Origin: Candidatus Allofournierella pullicola
Lineage (GTDB): Bacteria > Bacillota > Clostridia > Oscillospirales > Ruminococcaceae
Direction: 5' to 3'
Length of the DNA: 64,000 bases
Assembly (NCBI GenBank): GCA_019114225.1
Contig: DXFW01000012.1
Coordinates: forward strand, 124,001 to 188,000
The number at the start of each line of letters is the position of its first letter. Position 1 is the first letter of the stretch. Positions 50,499-59,354 of this stretch are shown here, in pieces. The notes beneath the pieces were generated by a model. It saw only the letters and a program-made list of their open reading frames with translations, did no database searches and was not told the origin of the DNA. The translations under genes were made by a program, and so were the position numbers.

Positions 50499-51726
50499 TG
50501 TGATCGGCGTTTCCGCGCTGAACCTCTATGTAAAGTCCACGCTGGACGGCGACGCTTTTCTATCGGACCTGGCCCTCCGGGGAGAAGTCAGCGGCTTTGT
50601 GAACCACGTGAAGAGCGGCCACTGGTACTTCACCCTGAAAGACGAAAAGGCCAGCGTCAAGGCCGTGATGTTCCGCCAGGAGGCCCGCCGCCTTGGCTTT
50701 GTTCCCCAGGACGGCATGCGGGTGGTGGTGCGCTGCCGGGTCAGTCTTTACGAGGCCACCGGTTCCTTCCAGGTCTACGTGCAGGATCTTTTCCCGGACG
50801 GGCTGGGCGCGGCGCAGCTGGCCTTTGACCAGCTGAAAGCCCGGCTGGAGCAGGAGGGACTGTTCCGTCCTGAGCACAAAAAACCGCTGCCCGCTTATCC
50901 GAAACACATCGGCGTGGTCACCAGCGCCACCGGCGCTGCTCTGCAGGACATCCGCAACGTGCTCAGTCGCCGCTGGCCGCTGGCCACGCTGTTGTTGGCA
51001 GGGGTGAACGTTCAGGGCCTTGGCGCCGCCGGAGAGATAAGCGAAGCCATTGCAGCGCTGGATTCAAGCGGCCTGGCCGACGTTATCATCGTGGCGCGCG
51101 GCGGCGGTTCGCGGGAGGATCTGTGGGTCTTTAACGACGAGCGCATTGCCCGGGTCGCCTATGCCTGCAAAACTCCCCTCATCAGCGCGGTGGGGCATGA
51201 GATCGACGTTACAATTCTGGACTATGTGGCGGATCTGCGTGCTCCCACCCCCAGCGCAGCGGCCGAGCTGGCCACCCCTGACCGGGAAGCCGAACGGCAA
51301 AAGATATGCACGGTTTTGTCAAATATTCATGAATATATGCATTCCAGGCTGAATTTGTGCTATAATGAACTTGCTGCGGCTCAGCAGACAGCCGGACAAT
51401 TCACCGGCGAGGCCCTCTGCCGTCCCAGACGGGACAAGCTTCTGGCTCTCTGCGGTCAGCTGCACGAAGCCAGCGCTGAGCGCATGACGGACAAAAAGCG
51501 TGAATTGGCGTCGGCCTGCGCGCTGGCTCATTCCCTGAGCCCCTACGCCGTACTGGGCCGGGGCTATGCCATTCTGCGCAGCGAAACAGGTGAGTGCATT
51601 CCCGTGGCGGCACTGCAGTCGGGGCAGCCGGTTCTTTTGCAGGGACACGGCGCAAACGCCCGCTGCCGGGTGGAACAGGTCATCCAGACACAGGAGGACA
51701 CCAATGAAAAATCCAAAGAGTTTTGA
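50491..51726 (+). CDS. xseA: Exodeoxyribonuclease VII large subunit
   Basis: 411-residue large subunit of ExoVII, which degrades single-stranded DNA from both ends. An N-terminal OB fold (LRGEVSGFVNHVKSGHWYFTLKDE in pattern) is followed by the catalytic domain with GVVTSATGAALQDI near residue 142, VIIVARGGGSREDLWVFND near 196 and GHEIDVTILDYVADLRAPTPSAAAE near 232, then a coiled coil. The ATG at 50491 follows CGGGAGG within the previous gene. The coding region contains an unusually AT-rich stretch at 51310-51370. xseB follows with a 23-base overlap. Confidence 0.95.
   Translation: MTDVIGVSALNLYVKSTLDGDAFLSDLALRGEVSGFVNHVKSGHWYFTLKDEKASVKAVMFRQEARRLGFVPQDGMRVVVRCRVSLYEATGSFQVYVQDLFPDGLGAAQLAFDQLKARLEQEGLFRPEHKKPLPAYPKHIGVVTSATGAALQDIRNVLSRRWPLATLLLAGVNVQGLGAAGEISEAIAALDSSGLADVIIVARGGGSREDLWVFNDERIARVAYACKTPLISAVGHEIDVTILDYVADLRAPTPSAAAELATPDREAERQKICTVLSNIHEYMHSRLNLCYNELAAAQQTAGQFTGEALCRPRRDKLLALCGQLHEASAERMTDKKRELASACALAHSLSPYAVLGRGYAILRSETGECIPVAALQSGQPVLLQGHGANARCRVEQVIQTQEDTNEKSKEF
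51323..51366 (+). promoter_or_regulatory. AT-rich palindrome and -10-like box inside xseA
   Basis: A perfect 14-base palindrome ATATTCATGAATAT (51323-51336) and a TATAAT (51361-51366) lie in an AT-rich island of the otherwise GC-rich xseA gene. No good -35 is spaced at 17 bases (ATGCAT at 18). It could be an internal promoter for xseB-ispA or a regulator site; purely sequence-based. Confidence 0.35.
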
Positions 51727-51931
51727 GGAGGGCATGGCCCGCCTGCAGGATCTGCTGGACCGTCTGGCCAGCCCGGACACTCCTCTGGAGGAAGCCATTT
51801 CTCTTTATACCGAAACCGCGGCTTTGGCGGAATACTGCACCGCCGCGCTGGACAAGGCCCAGTTGAAAATGCAGACCATCGACGAGCGTATCGCGCAGCT
51901 CACAAAGCCTCAGGAGGCGAGCGAAGAATGA
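51704..51931 (+). CDS. xseB: Exodeoxyribonuclease VII small subunit
   Basis: 75-residue helical subunit of ExoVII. SFEEGMARLQDLLDRLASPDTPLEEAISLY is the conserved XseB helix pair (core GMARLQDLLDRL). The ATG at 51704 lies inside the end of xseA after an AGGAGGACA site, so synthesis of both subunits is coupled; the stop overlaps the ispA start (ATGA). Confidence 0.94.
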   Translation: MKNPKSFEEGMARLQDLLDRLASPDTPLEEAISLYTETAALAEYCTAALDKAQLKMQTIDERIAQLTKPQEASEE

Positions 51932-52809
51932 ACTACCGTCAACGCTACGACGCGTATCTTCAGGCATTCAACGAACAGCTGGCTGCCTGCTGCGACACCT
52001 ATCTGCCCCTGGGCAGTCAGGTGAACGAGGCAGCCCGCTACAGCCTTCTCGCCGGCGGAAAGCGCGTGCGGGCGGTGCTGTGCATGGCAGCCTGCGAACT
52101 GCTGGGCGGCAGTGCCGACCAGGCGGCAAGGTTCGCCTGTGCCGTGGAAATGCTCCACTGTTATTCCCTCATCCATGACGATCTGCCCTGTATGGACAAC
52201 GACGATTTCCGCCGGGGCAAGCCCTCCTGCCATAAGGCTTTTGGCGAGGCCACGGCCCTGCTGGCGGGGGATTTACTGCTCACCGAAGCGTTTGAAGTCA
52301 TCGCAGACGCCCCGGTCAGCGAAACAGCCCGGGTCCGGGCCAGCGCTGCGCTGGCTCACGGCGCTGGCAGCGCAGGCATGGTTCTGGGGCAGGAGCTGGA
52401 CCTGCGCTACGAGTGCCAGCCGGTGGGGGAGGAGACCCTCCGCCTGGTACATCGGAACAAGACCGGGGCGCTCATCAATGCGGCAGTCCAGATGGGTGCT
52501 TCTGCCGCCGGCGGCAGCAAGGACGATTGCAGTCTGCTGGAGCAGTTCGCCTATGACCTGGGTCTTGTGTTCCAGATCGTGGACGACGTTCTGGACGTGA
52601 CCAGCACCAGCGAAGAGCTGGGCAAACCCATCGGCAGCGACGCCGAAAACAACAAGACCACATTTGCCACGCTCCATGGCCCGCAAGGAGCCATGGAACT
52701 GGCGCAGCAGATCAATGCGGAGGCCTGCGGCCGGCTGAGCCGGGCGTATGGTGAACGATCGGAGTTTTTGACCGCGCTGGCCGAGAGCCTTCTTTGCCGG
52801 CGCACCTGA
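51928..52809 (+). CDS. ispA: Polyprenyl synthetase (farnesyl diphosphate synthase type)
   Basis: 293-residue trans-prenyltransferase, expected to build farnesyl diphosphate from IPP and DMAPP, feeding undecaprenyl and other isoprenoids. The first aspartate-rich motif is in HDDLPCMDNDDFRRGKPSCH near residue 86 (DDLPCMD), the second in QIVDDVLDVTS near residue 216 (DDVLD). AGGKRVRAVLC near residue 49 is the substrate-binding region. The chain-length-determining residues before the first motif (CYSLIH) fit short products, but geranylgeranyl synthesis is not excluded. Followed 15 bases later by the PAP2-like gene and then dxs, giving an isoprenoid cluster. Confidence 0.95.
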   Translation: MNYRQRYDAYLQAFNEQLAACCDTYLPLGSQVNEAARYSLLAGGKRVRAVLCMAACELLGGSADQAARFACAVEMLHCYSLIHDDLPCMDNDDFRRGKPSCHKAFGEATALLAGDLLLTEAFEVIADAPVSETARVRASAALAHGAGSAGMVLGQELDLRYECQPVGEETLRLVHRNKTGALINAAVQMGASAAGGSKDDCSLLEQFAYDLGLVFQIVDDVLDVTSTSEELGKPIGSDAENNKTTFATLHGPQGAMELAQQINAEACGRLSRAYGERSEFLTALAESLLCRRT

Positions 52810-52824
52810 AAGGGAGTATCGCTT

Positions 52825-53292
52825 TTGGAATTGTTCAAACAAGTTTACGGGTTCAATTATCTTCTGTCCATCTCGCTTACCGGCTGGCTGGTGGCGCAGG
52901 TCCTCAAGACCCTGATCAACGGTTTTCTTCTGGGCAAATTCTCTCTGGAGCGGATGTGGGGCTCCGGCGGCATGCCCAGTTCCCATTCCGCCACGGTCTG
53001 TTCTCTGGTGGTGGCTGCGGCCCGGCTCTACGGGCCGGATTCGGCCATCTTCGGTCTGGCGTTCATCATGGCCATCATCGTCATGTACGACGCCATGGGA
53101 GTGCGGCGTGAGACCGGCGAGCAGGCGAAGATACTGAACCGTATGCTCACCGACTGGATGGAGGCCGAAAGCGCCAACAGCCCCTTCCTTGGCGATAAAA
53201 AGCTGAAGGAAATGGTGGGTCACACCCCCTTCGAGGTGCTGGGCGGCGCCATCGTGGGCGTGGCTGTGGGCTGGCTCATCCCCATCATTTGA
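52825..53292 (+). CDS. Divergent PAP2 family membrane protein
   Basis: 155-residue membrane protein with about four helices. GGMPSSHSATVCSLVVAA near residue 51 carries the PSSH phosphatase-like motif, and MYDAMGVRRETGEQAKILN near 91 is the second family motif, both typical of divergent PAP2 (YuiD-like, DUF212) proteins. It may act on a lipid phosphate such as an isoprenyl diphosphate, which would suit its place between ispA and dxs; activity is inferred. Start is a TTG at 52825 after an AAAGGGAG site. Confidence 0.88.
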   Translation: MELFKQVYGFNYLLSISLTGWLVAQVLKTLINGFLLGKFSLERMWGSGGMPSSHSATVCSLVVAAARLYGPDSAIFGLAFIMAIIVMYDAMGVRRETGEQAKILNRMLTDWMEAESANSPFLGDKKLKEMVGHTPFEVLGGAIVGVAVGWLIPII

Positions 53293-53308
53293 AGAAAGGG
53301 CGGGTGAC

Positions 53309-55168
53309 ATGGGTTACCCTTTGTTGCAACAGGTCAACGATCCGCAGCAGCTCAAAGCTCTGCCGGCCGACCGTTTGGAGCCGTTGTGCGAAGAAATACG
53401 GCAGTTCCTGATCGAAAACGTCTCAAAAACAGGAGGGCACCTGTCCTCCAATCTTGGCACCATTGAACTCACTGTAGCACTTCACCGGGCGTTCAACACG
53501 CCTCAGGACAAGTTTGTTTTTGATGTGGGCCACCAGTGCTATACCCACAAGATCCTCACCGGGCGGCGTGAACAGTTCGGCGGGCTTCGGCAGCTGGGCG
53601 GCATATCCGGCTTTCCGAATCCCAAAGAAAGCGTCCACGACGCCTTTGTGGCCGGCCATGGCAACACCGCCATCTCGGTGGCCATCGGCATGGCCCAGGC
53701 CAAAAAGATCAAAGGTGAGCCAGGCAAGGTGATCGCCCTGGTGGGCGATGGCGCGTTCACCGGCGGCATGGTGTATGAGGGCATGAACAACATCGACACC
53801 CTCAACAACCTGATCGTCATTTTGAACGACAACAAAATGTCCATATCCAAAAACGTGGGTTCTCTGGCACGCTATCTGACCCAGCTGCGCACAAATCCCG
53901 AATACTCCAAGGCAAAAGCCAGCCTGGAAAGCGTTCTCGGCGCCATTCCCGGCGTGGGCGCGCCGGTGGTTCGCGCGCTGCAGGCGGGCAAAGCACTGCT
54001 GCGGCGGGGCATTTATCACTCCACTATGTTTGAGGAAATGGGATTCCAGTATCTGGGCCCGGTGGACGGCCACGACGTGCTGCGGCTGAGCGAACTGTTC
54101 ACCAACCTTCAGACGCAGTATGCGCCCGTGTTCATCCACGCCATCACTGTAAAGGGAAAAGGCTTTAAGCCCGCAGAGGAGAATCCGGGTGAATTCCATG
54201 GCGTGTCCTCCTTTGACCCTGCGCACATCACCGACCCCGACGTGGCCCCGGACGCCTCTTTCTCCACCCAGTTCGGCAACGACCTGGTGGAGCTGGCCAA
54301 AACGAGGCCGAACATCTGCGCCATCACCGCAGCCATGAAATACGGCACCGGGCTGCAGTTTTTCTATCGCCGCTTCCCGGAGCGCTTTTTTGACGTGGGC
54401 ATGGCGGAACAGCACGCCGTCACCTTTGCGGCGGGCCTTGCCAGCCAGGGAATGCTTCCGGTGGTGGCCATCTATTCCACCTTCCTGCAGCGTTCCTATG
54501 ACCAGCTGATCCATGACGTGAAGCTGATGGGCAACAATGTGGTGCTGGCCATCGACCGGGCGGGGCTTGTTCCCGGTGACGGTGAAACGCACCAGGGGAT
54601 CTACGACACCGCATTTTTGAGCCAGATCGGCATTCCGGTGTTTGCCCCCTGCAACTACGCTGAACTGGATCATTGGCTCACCTATGTGGTGGACAAGCTC
54701 AGCGGTCCCCGGGCCATCCGTTATCCTCGCGGCGGCCAAAGCCCCGCGCTGGAGTCCCTGGGCTGCAGCGGAAACGCTTTTGACTGCTGCCTTTCCCAGC
54801 CGGGCGCCTCCGTTGCGCTTGTGAGCTACGGCAGCATGACCGAAGAGGTGCTGACAGCGGCGGAACTGCTGCGTCAGCGTGGCATTGCCGCAGATGTATA
54901 CAAGCTTGTACAGCTCTATCCGCTTCCGGAAGGGCTGTGTGACGCACTGCTCGGCTATTCTGCCGTCCTCTTTGCCGAGGACAGCATTGCCGCAGGCGGT
55001 ATCGGCGAACACCTCGCCCGCCGCCTGGCAGCGCAGAACTTCCAGGGCCGCTATCTCCACAAAGGGATCTCGGCCCGTCAAACACTGCCTCACGCCACAG
55101 TACCGCAGATCCGGAAAGTCCTGGGTCTGGACGGCGCCAGTCTGGCGGAGGCCGTCTGTGAGGAATAA
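53309..55168 (+). CDS. dxs: 1-deoxy-D-xylulose-5-phosphate synthase
   Basis: 619-residue thiamine diphosphate enzyme, first step of the MEP isoprenoid pathway, joining pyruvate and glyceraldehyde-3-phosphate. FDVGHQCYTHKILTGR near residue 70, the TPP/Mg motif GDGAFTGGMVYEGMNN near residue 145, and the transketolase domain with MAEQHAVTFAAGLASQG near 363 plus DRAGLVPGDGETHQG near 413 are intact. Full length for the family. A GAAAGGGCGG site precedes the ATG. tlyA starts seven bases after its stop. Confidence 0.97.
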   Translation: MGYPLLQQVNDPQQLKALPADRLEPLCEEIRQFLIENVSKTGGHLSSNLGTIELTVALHRAFNTPQDKFVFDVGHQCYTHKILTGRREQFGGLRQLGGISGFPNPKESVHDAFVAGHGNTAISVAIGMAQAKKIKGEPGKVIALVGDGAFTGGMVYEGMNNIDTLNNLIVILNDNKMSISKNVGSLARYLTQLRTNPEYSKAKASLESVLGAIPGVGAPVVRALQAGKALLRRGIYHSTMFEEMGFQYLGPVDGHDVLRLSELFTNLQTQYAPVFIHAITVKGKGFKPAEENPGEFHGVSSFDPAHITDPDVAPDASFSTQFGNDLVELAKTRPNICAITAAMKYGTGLQFFYRRFPERFFDVGMAEQHAVTFAAGLASQGMLPVVAIYSTFLQRSYDQLIHDVKLMGNNVVLAIDRAGLVPGDGETHQGIYDTAFLSQIGIPVFAPCNYAELDHWLTYVVDKLSGPRAIRYPRGGQSPALESLGCSGNAFDCCLSQPGASVALVSYGSMTEEVLTAAELLRQRGIAADVYKLVQLYPLPEGLCDALLGYSAVLFAEDSIAAGGIGEHLARRLAAQNFQGRYLHKGISARQTLPHATVPQIRKVLGLDGASLAEAVCEE

Positions 55169-55175
55169 CGCTTTG

Positions 55176-55970
55176 AAAATTCGTTTGGATCAATACCTGT
55201 GCCAGAACGGGCTTGTCTCCAGCAGGGAGCGGGCCAAAGCGCTCATCATGTCCGGAATTGTGTTCGTGGACCAGCAGAAAGCGGACAAGGCCGGACAGAT
55301 GATCGCGGAGAACGCGCAGGTGGAAGTGCGCGGCCACGACATTGGCTACGTCAGCCGCGGCGGCCTCAAGCTGGAAAAGGCGATGAAGGTCTTTCCGCTC
55401 ACTCCGGAAGGAAAAGTCTGCATGGACATCGGCGCCTCCACCGGCGGTTTCACCGACTGCATGCTTCAAAACGGGGCCGTCAAAGTCTATGCGGTGGATG
55501 TGGGCTATGGTCAGCTGGCCTGGAAACTGCGCACCGACGAGCGTGTGGTGAACATGGAACGCACCAACATCCGCAACGTCACCCCCGAAATGCTGGATGA
55601 ACCGGTGGAGTTCTTCAGCGTAGACGTTTCCTTTATCTCTCTCAAACACATTTTTCCTGTGGCCCAGGCAGTCACTGCCCCCGGCGCCGCCGGCGTGTGC
55701 CTTGTGAAGCCTCAGTTTGAAGCAGGCCGGGAAAAAGTGGGCAAAAAGGGCGTCGTGCGGGAGGCCGAGACCCATCGTGAAGTTATCCTGCAGGCTGCGG
55801 AATACGCTGTACAGAACGGTTTTTCTGTTAGCGGGCTGGAGTATTCGCCCATCAAGGGCCCCGAGGGCAACATCGAATTTCTGATGTTCGTTGAGAAGAG
55901 CGAAGAGCCTGCGCCGCTGGACCCGGCTTTGGCCGACACAGTGGTGGCAGCCGCTCACGCCGCGCTGTGA
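55176..55970 (+). CDS. tlyA: TlyA family rRNA methyltransferase
   Basis: 264-residue protein with an N-terminal S4 RNA-binding domain (IRLDQYLCQNGLVSSRERAKALI in pattern) and a Rossmann methyltransferase domain with the SAM motif CMDIGASTGGFTDCML near residue 83. TlyA/YqxC proteins methylate 2'-O of rRNA cytidines in Actinobacteria; the Firmicutes homologues, next to dxs and recN, are less well tested. Start is a TTG at 55176 after GTGAGG; longer frames run into dxs. The hemolysin name used in older annotation is misleading. Confidence 0.93.
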   Translation, partial: KIRLDQYLCQNGLVSSRERAKALIMSGIVFVDQQKADKAGQMIAENAQVEVRGHDIGYVSRGGLKLEKAMKVFPLTPEGKVCMDIGASTGGFTDCMLQNGAVKVYAVDVGYGQLAWKLRTDERVVNMERTNIRNVTPEMLDEPVEFFSVDVSFISLKHIFPVAQAVTAPGAAGVCLVKPQFEAGREKVGKKGVVREAETHREVILQAAEYAVQNGFSVSGLEYSPIKGPEGNIEFLMFVEKSEEPAPLDPALADTVVAAAHAAL

Positions 55971-55992
55971 CACAAAAAGGGGAGTGCCGTCC

Positions 55993-56832
55993 ATGACGAT
56001 CTACCTGACTGGCTACAACAAACCGGAGGCAGCCCGGGTCCTTCTGCACGCCGCTGAGCTGCTGCTGGCAGCCGGGGCGCAGGTGGTCCTTGCCGCTGAA
56101 GATGATTTTGACCCTCCTTGCGGCGTAGTCTGCCTGCCCGGTGCACAGGCTCTGGCTCAGGCAAACGCGGTTGTGACCGTCGGCGGCGACGGGACCATGC
56201 TCCATGCCGCCAAAGAATGCGCACGCCACGGCCTGCCCGTTTTGGGGATCAATCTGGGGCGCACCGGATTTCTGGCAACCTGCGAGCTGGACGAGATGGA
56301 GCAGAAACTCCGCAAACTGGCTGCCGGGGAATTTTTGGTGGAACACCGGGCGCTCCTTCAGGCAGAATGTACCGGAGCGGACGGGCCTCTGATCGCCCTC
56401 AACGACCTTGTGGTCTACAGCGGCCAGCGGCGGCAGACGGTTGACCTGGACATTCTGTGCGACGGGCTGCCGGTGAGCAACTGCCGGGGCGACGGCGTCA
56501 TCCTTGCCACCCCCACCGGTTCCACAGCCTACTCGCTGTCTGCCGGCGGCCCCATTCTGGACGCCCGTATCCGCGGGCTGGTGGTCACCAGTATCTGTGC
56601 CCACAGCCTTCAGCGCCCAGCCATTGTCTTTGCTGCCGACCGCCAAATTACGGTGCGTCCGGGTGCAGACCAGCGCGGCCCCATCTTCATCAGTTCCGAC
56701 GGCGAGCGCGAGATCTCTCTGCCAGCCGGCGGGGAACTGCGGGCAGGGCTCTCTCAAAAGAGTGTAAAGTTAATAACCTTTAATGGCACAGACCAGTTCG
56801 ATGCCATCGATAAAAAACTTCGCGGCAGGTGA
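55993..56832 (+). CDS. nadK: NAD kinase
   Basis: 279-residue enzyme making NADP from NAD with ATP or polyphosphate. The GGDGTMLHAAKECARHGLPVLGINLGRTGFLA region near residue 65 holds the GGDGT motif and glycine-rich loop, and NDLVV plus GDGVILATPTGSTAYSLSAGGP near residue 170 is the NAD-binding segment. Length is normal. A GGGGAG site precedes the ATG at 55993; a longer frame overlaps tlyA. Stop and argR ribosome site overlap. Confidence 0.96.
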   Translation: MTIYLTGYNKPEAARVLLHAAELLLAAGAQVVLAAEDDFDPPCGVVCLPGAQALAQANAVVTVGGDGTMLHAAKECARHGLPVLGINLGRTGFLATCELDEMEQKLRKLAAGEFLVEHRALLQAECTGADGPLIALNDLVVYSGQRRQTVDLDILCDGLPVSNCRGDGVILATPTGSTAYSLSAGGPILDARIRGLVVTSICAHSLQRPAIVFAADRQITVRPGADQRGPIFISSDGEREISLPAGGELRAGLSQKSVKLITFNGTDQFDAIDKKLRGR

Positions 56833-56837
56833 TTCAA

Positions 56838-57302
56838 ATGAAAAATGACCGACATGCAAAGATTCTGGAACTGATCGAACAGTATCCCATTGACCGTCAG
56901 GAGGATCTGCTGGCTTATCTGAACGAAGCGGGCTTCTCGGTGACCCAGGCCACTGTTTCCCGTGACATCCGGCAGCTTCATCTTATCAAGGCGGCAGTGG
57001 GCGGCGGCAAATACCGCTATGTGTCCAGTGTTTCTGCAAAGGGCGCCCGCCATTCCCAGGGACGGTTCGAGACCATCTTCCGGGAGTCGGTGCTCAAGGC
57101 GGACTGGGCCGGCTGCACGGTGCTGGTGCGCTGCTATCCCGGAATGGCCAGCGCCGCCTGCGAACTGTTCGACTCCATGCAGTGGGATTATGACGTGATC
57201 GGCACCCTTTCGGGCGACGATACGTTCCTTGCACTAATGCGCACGGAAGAGGCCGCCCAGGCCATCTGCGCCGAGCTGCAGCAATATATCACCCGTCACT
57301 GA
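56838..57302 (+). CDS. argR: Arginine repressor ArgR/AhrC
   Basis: 154-residue hexameric repressor of arginine biosynthesis. Winged-helix N-terminus with RQEDLLAYLNEAGFSVTQATVSRDIRQL (recognition helix TQATVSRDIRQL near residue 41) and C-terminal arginine-binding domain with IGTLSGDDTFLALM near residue 122. The ATG at 56838 is spaced six bases from CAGGTGA; a GTG at 56829 is also open. Its place before recN is conserved in Firmicutes; targets are not in this window. Confidence 0.95.
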   Translation: MKNDRHAKILELIEQYPIDRQEDLLAYLNEAGFSVTQATVSRDIRQLHLIKAAVGGGKYRYVSSVSAKGARHSQGRFETIFRESVLKADWAGCTVLVRCYPGMASAACELFDSMQWDYDVIGTLSGDDTFLALMRTEEAAQAICAELQQYITRH

Positions 57303-57343
57303 CCGGCCCTGCCGCGCAGAACGGAAAAGGGGGCCGAAGGGCT

Positions 57344-59005
57344 TTGCTGAAGAATCTGAAAATTGAAAATGTTGCGGTCATCGAAAAGGCCGAAGCGGAG
57401 TTCTCGTCCGGTCTGAACGTTCTGACCGGCGAGACGGGCGCAGGCAAAAGTATCCTGATCGACTCCATCAATGCCATTCTGGGCAACCGCACCAGCCGCG
57501 ACCTTGTCCGCACCGGGGCGGGCAAAGCCTGTATCTGGGCCACCTTCACCGGCCTGCCCGAGGCTGTTCGCAGCCAGCTGGAACAGGCAGGCTATGAGGC
57601 GGGAGACGAACTTCTTCTTTATCGTGAGATCAGTGCCGAAGGCAAGAGCAACTGCCGGGTCAACGGCATGCCTGCCACCGCAGCCATGCTGCGGGATCTC
57701 TCCTCCGGTCTCATCAACATCCACGGGCAGCACGACAATCAGAATCTGACCAATCCGTCCCGCCATCTGGCGCTGCTGGATCTCTACGCCCAGAACGAAA
57801 AACAATACAGCGAATACCGCCAGGTCTACCGTCAGCTGATCGCAGTCAAACGCCAGGCGGACGCGTTGCAGATGGATGAGGCCGAAAAACAGCGCCGGCT
57901 GGAACTGCTGCGCTTTCAGGTAGACGAGATCGAGTCCGCCGCGCTGCAGCCGGAGGAAGAAGAACAGCTGACCGCCCGCCGGCAGGTGCTCAGCCATGCC
58001 CAGACCATCCTGGAGCAGGTGAGCGCCGCTCACAACGCTCTGGCCGGAGGAGACGATTTTGGCGGAGCCGCCGACCTGCTGGGCGACGCCGCGGGTCAGC
58101 TGGAAGGCGCCGCCCAATTGGACGAATCACTGCAGAGCGCCTATGAGCGGCTGAATGATCTGTATTACACCGCCCGGGAGCTGGCCACCGACCTGGCAGA
58201 CCGGCTGGAAAGCTATGGCATGGACCCCGCCGAACTGGACCGGGTGGAGACCCGCTTGGACGAAATCTACCGCCTCAAGCAAAAATACGGCGGCTCGGTG
58301 GAAAAAGTGTTGGAGCACGGCCAGGCCGCCCGCGAAGAACTGGAAAACATCGAACAGTCAGACGAGACCCTGGCCAAGCTGAACGCCGAAAAGCAGGCAC
58401 TCTACCGTCAGGCAAAGGAAAAGGCGGAGGCGCTCACTCAGACCCGCCTCAATGCGTTCCGCGACCTGGAAGAAAAGCTGGTGGAAGCCTGCACCTTCCT
58501 GAACATGCCCGGTGTTCGTTTTGCTTTACAGCACAGCCGAGGACCTTTGGCTGGGGCGGGGCAGGATACCCTGGAATTCTATATTTCGCCCAACCCCGGC
58601 GAGACTCCAAAGCCGCTGGCAAAAATTGCAAGCGGCGGCGAACTGAGCCGGATCATGCTGGCCCTCAAGAGCGCGCTGGCGGAAAAGGACGCCATCCACA
58701 CCGTCATCTACGACGAGATCGACACCGGTGTATCCGGCTCGGCAGCAGGCCGTATCGGGCAAATGCTCAAACAGACGTCCGCGGGGCGGCAGGTCATCTG
58801 TATCACCCACACAGCCCAGATCGCAGCATTGGCAGACCGGCACTTGCTGATCCAGAAAAACGTGGAAGGTGAGCGCACCTACACCAAACTTTATCCCCTG
58901 GATGGTGATGGCCGGGTTCGGGAGCTGGCCCGCATCATTTCCGGCGACCAGATCACCCCCATCGCCCTGGCCAATGCCCGGGAAATGCTGGGCCTGGACC
59001 CTTGA
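57344..59005 (+). CDS. recN: DNA repair protein RecN
   Basis: 553-residue SMC-like ATPase acting early in double-strand break repair. Head domain N-part with Walker A GETGAGKSILIDSI near residue 29, two long coiled-coil stretches (about 150-370), and C-terminal signature ASGGELSRIMLALK near residue 428, Walker B VIYDEIDTGVSG near 452. Start is TTG at 57344, preceded by a purine-rich GAAGGG site. The -35 of the tyrS promoter overlaps its TGA stop codon; no separate terminator is visible. Confidence 0.96.
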   Translation: MLKNLKIENVAVIEKAEAEFSSGLNVLTGETGAGKSILIDSINAILGNRTSRDLVRTGAGKACIWATFTGLPEAVRSQLEQAGYEAGDELLLYREISAEGKSNCRVNGMPATAAMLRDLSSGLINIHGQHDNQNLTNPSRHLALLDLYAQNEKQYSEYRQVYRQLIAVKRQADALQMDEAEKQRRLELLRFQVDEIESAALQPEEEEQLTARRQVLSHAQTILEQVSAAHNALAGGDDFGGAADLLGDAAGQLEGAAQLDESLQSAYERLNDLYYTARELATDLADRLESYGMDPAELDRVETRLDEIYRLKQKYGGSVEKVLEHGQAAREELENIEQSDETLAKLNAEKQALYRQAKEKAEALTQTRLNAFRDLEEKLVEACTFLNMPGVRFALQHSRGPLAGAGQDTLEFYISPNPGETPKPLAKIASGGELSRIMLALKSALAEKDAIHTVIYDEIDTGVSGSAAGRIGQMLKQTSAGRQVICITHTAQIAALADRHLLIQKNVEGERTYTKLYPLDGDGRVRELARIISGDQITPIALANAREMLGLDP

Positions 59006-59030
59006 CAAAAGGAAAAGGCACAGCTATACT
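59002..59030 (+). promoter_or_regulatory. Promoter of the tyrS T-box transcript
   Basis: TTGACA (59002-59007), 17-base spacer, TATACT (59025-59030). The -35 contains the recN stop codon. Confidence 0.82.
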
Positions 59031-59035
59031 GTACA

Positions 59036-59314
59036 GTATCAAATGCGAAGAAGGGAACCAGTACCCCTTGAAAGCGCGGCACAGAGAAGCCCTGGTTGGT
59101 GAAAAGGGCAGCGTGCGCAAGGGCGAATACATCCCGGAGCAGCAGGCTGAACAGCGCGTTTTGCGCCCGGTAGGCCCCGCCGTGGTGCGCACGTTACAGC
59201 GCAAGGGTGTCTTTGTGCACCCGCCGAGGCTGCCTTTCGCGAGGAAGGCGGCGAACAGAGGTGGTACCGCGATGTTTCGCCCTCTGCCAATTCATTTTGG
59301 CAGGGGGCTTTTTT
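59036..59314 (+). promoter_or_regulatory. T-box leader (tRNA-Tyr sensing) of tyrS
   Basis: Leader with the apical stem I elements AGAGAAG (59083-59089) and GGTTGGTGAAA (59094-59104), a GAATAC element whose TAC (59128-59130) is the likely tyrosine specifier, and the T-box GGTGGTACCGCG at 59260-59271. The terminator is GCCCTCTGCC with GGCAGGGGGC (59279-59308) plus six T. It should raise tyrS expression when tRNA-Tyr is uncharged. Confidence 0.93.
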
Positions 59315-59354
59315 CATGCCCTTTGCCCGCAAAACAAAGGAGGAAAACGAACGA

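Noticed and set aside
52112..52600. Additional plus-strand frame inside ispA
   Set aside because: Frame-shifted shadow of ispA, Arg/Pro/Trp-rich, with no signals.
53423..55093. Minus-strand open frame antisense to dxs
   Set aside because: dxs is full length with all motifs; the antisense frame has no recognisable features. The same reasoning removes similar frames over murB/rapZ/whiA (33295-34956), dnaE (36632-38653) and ligA (41789-43624).
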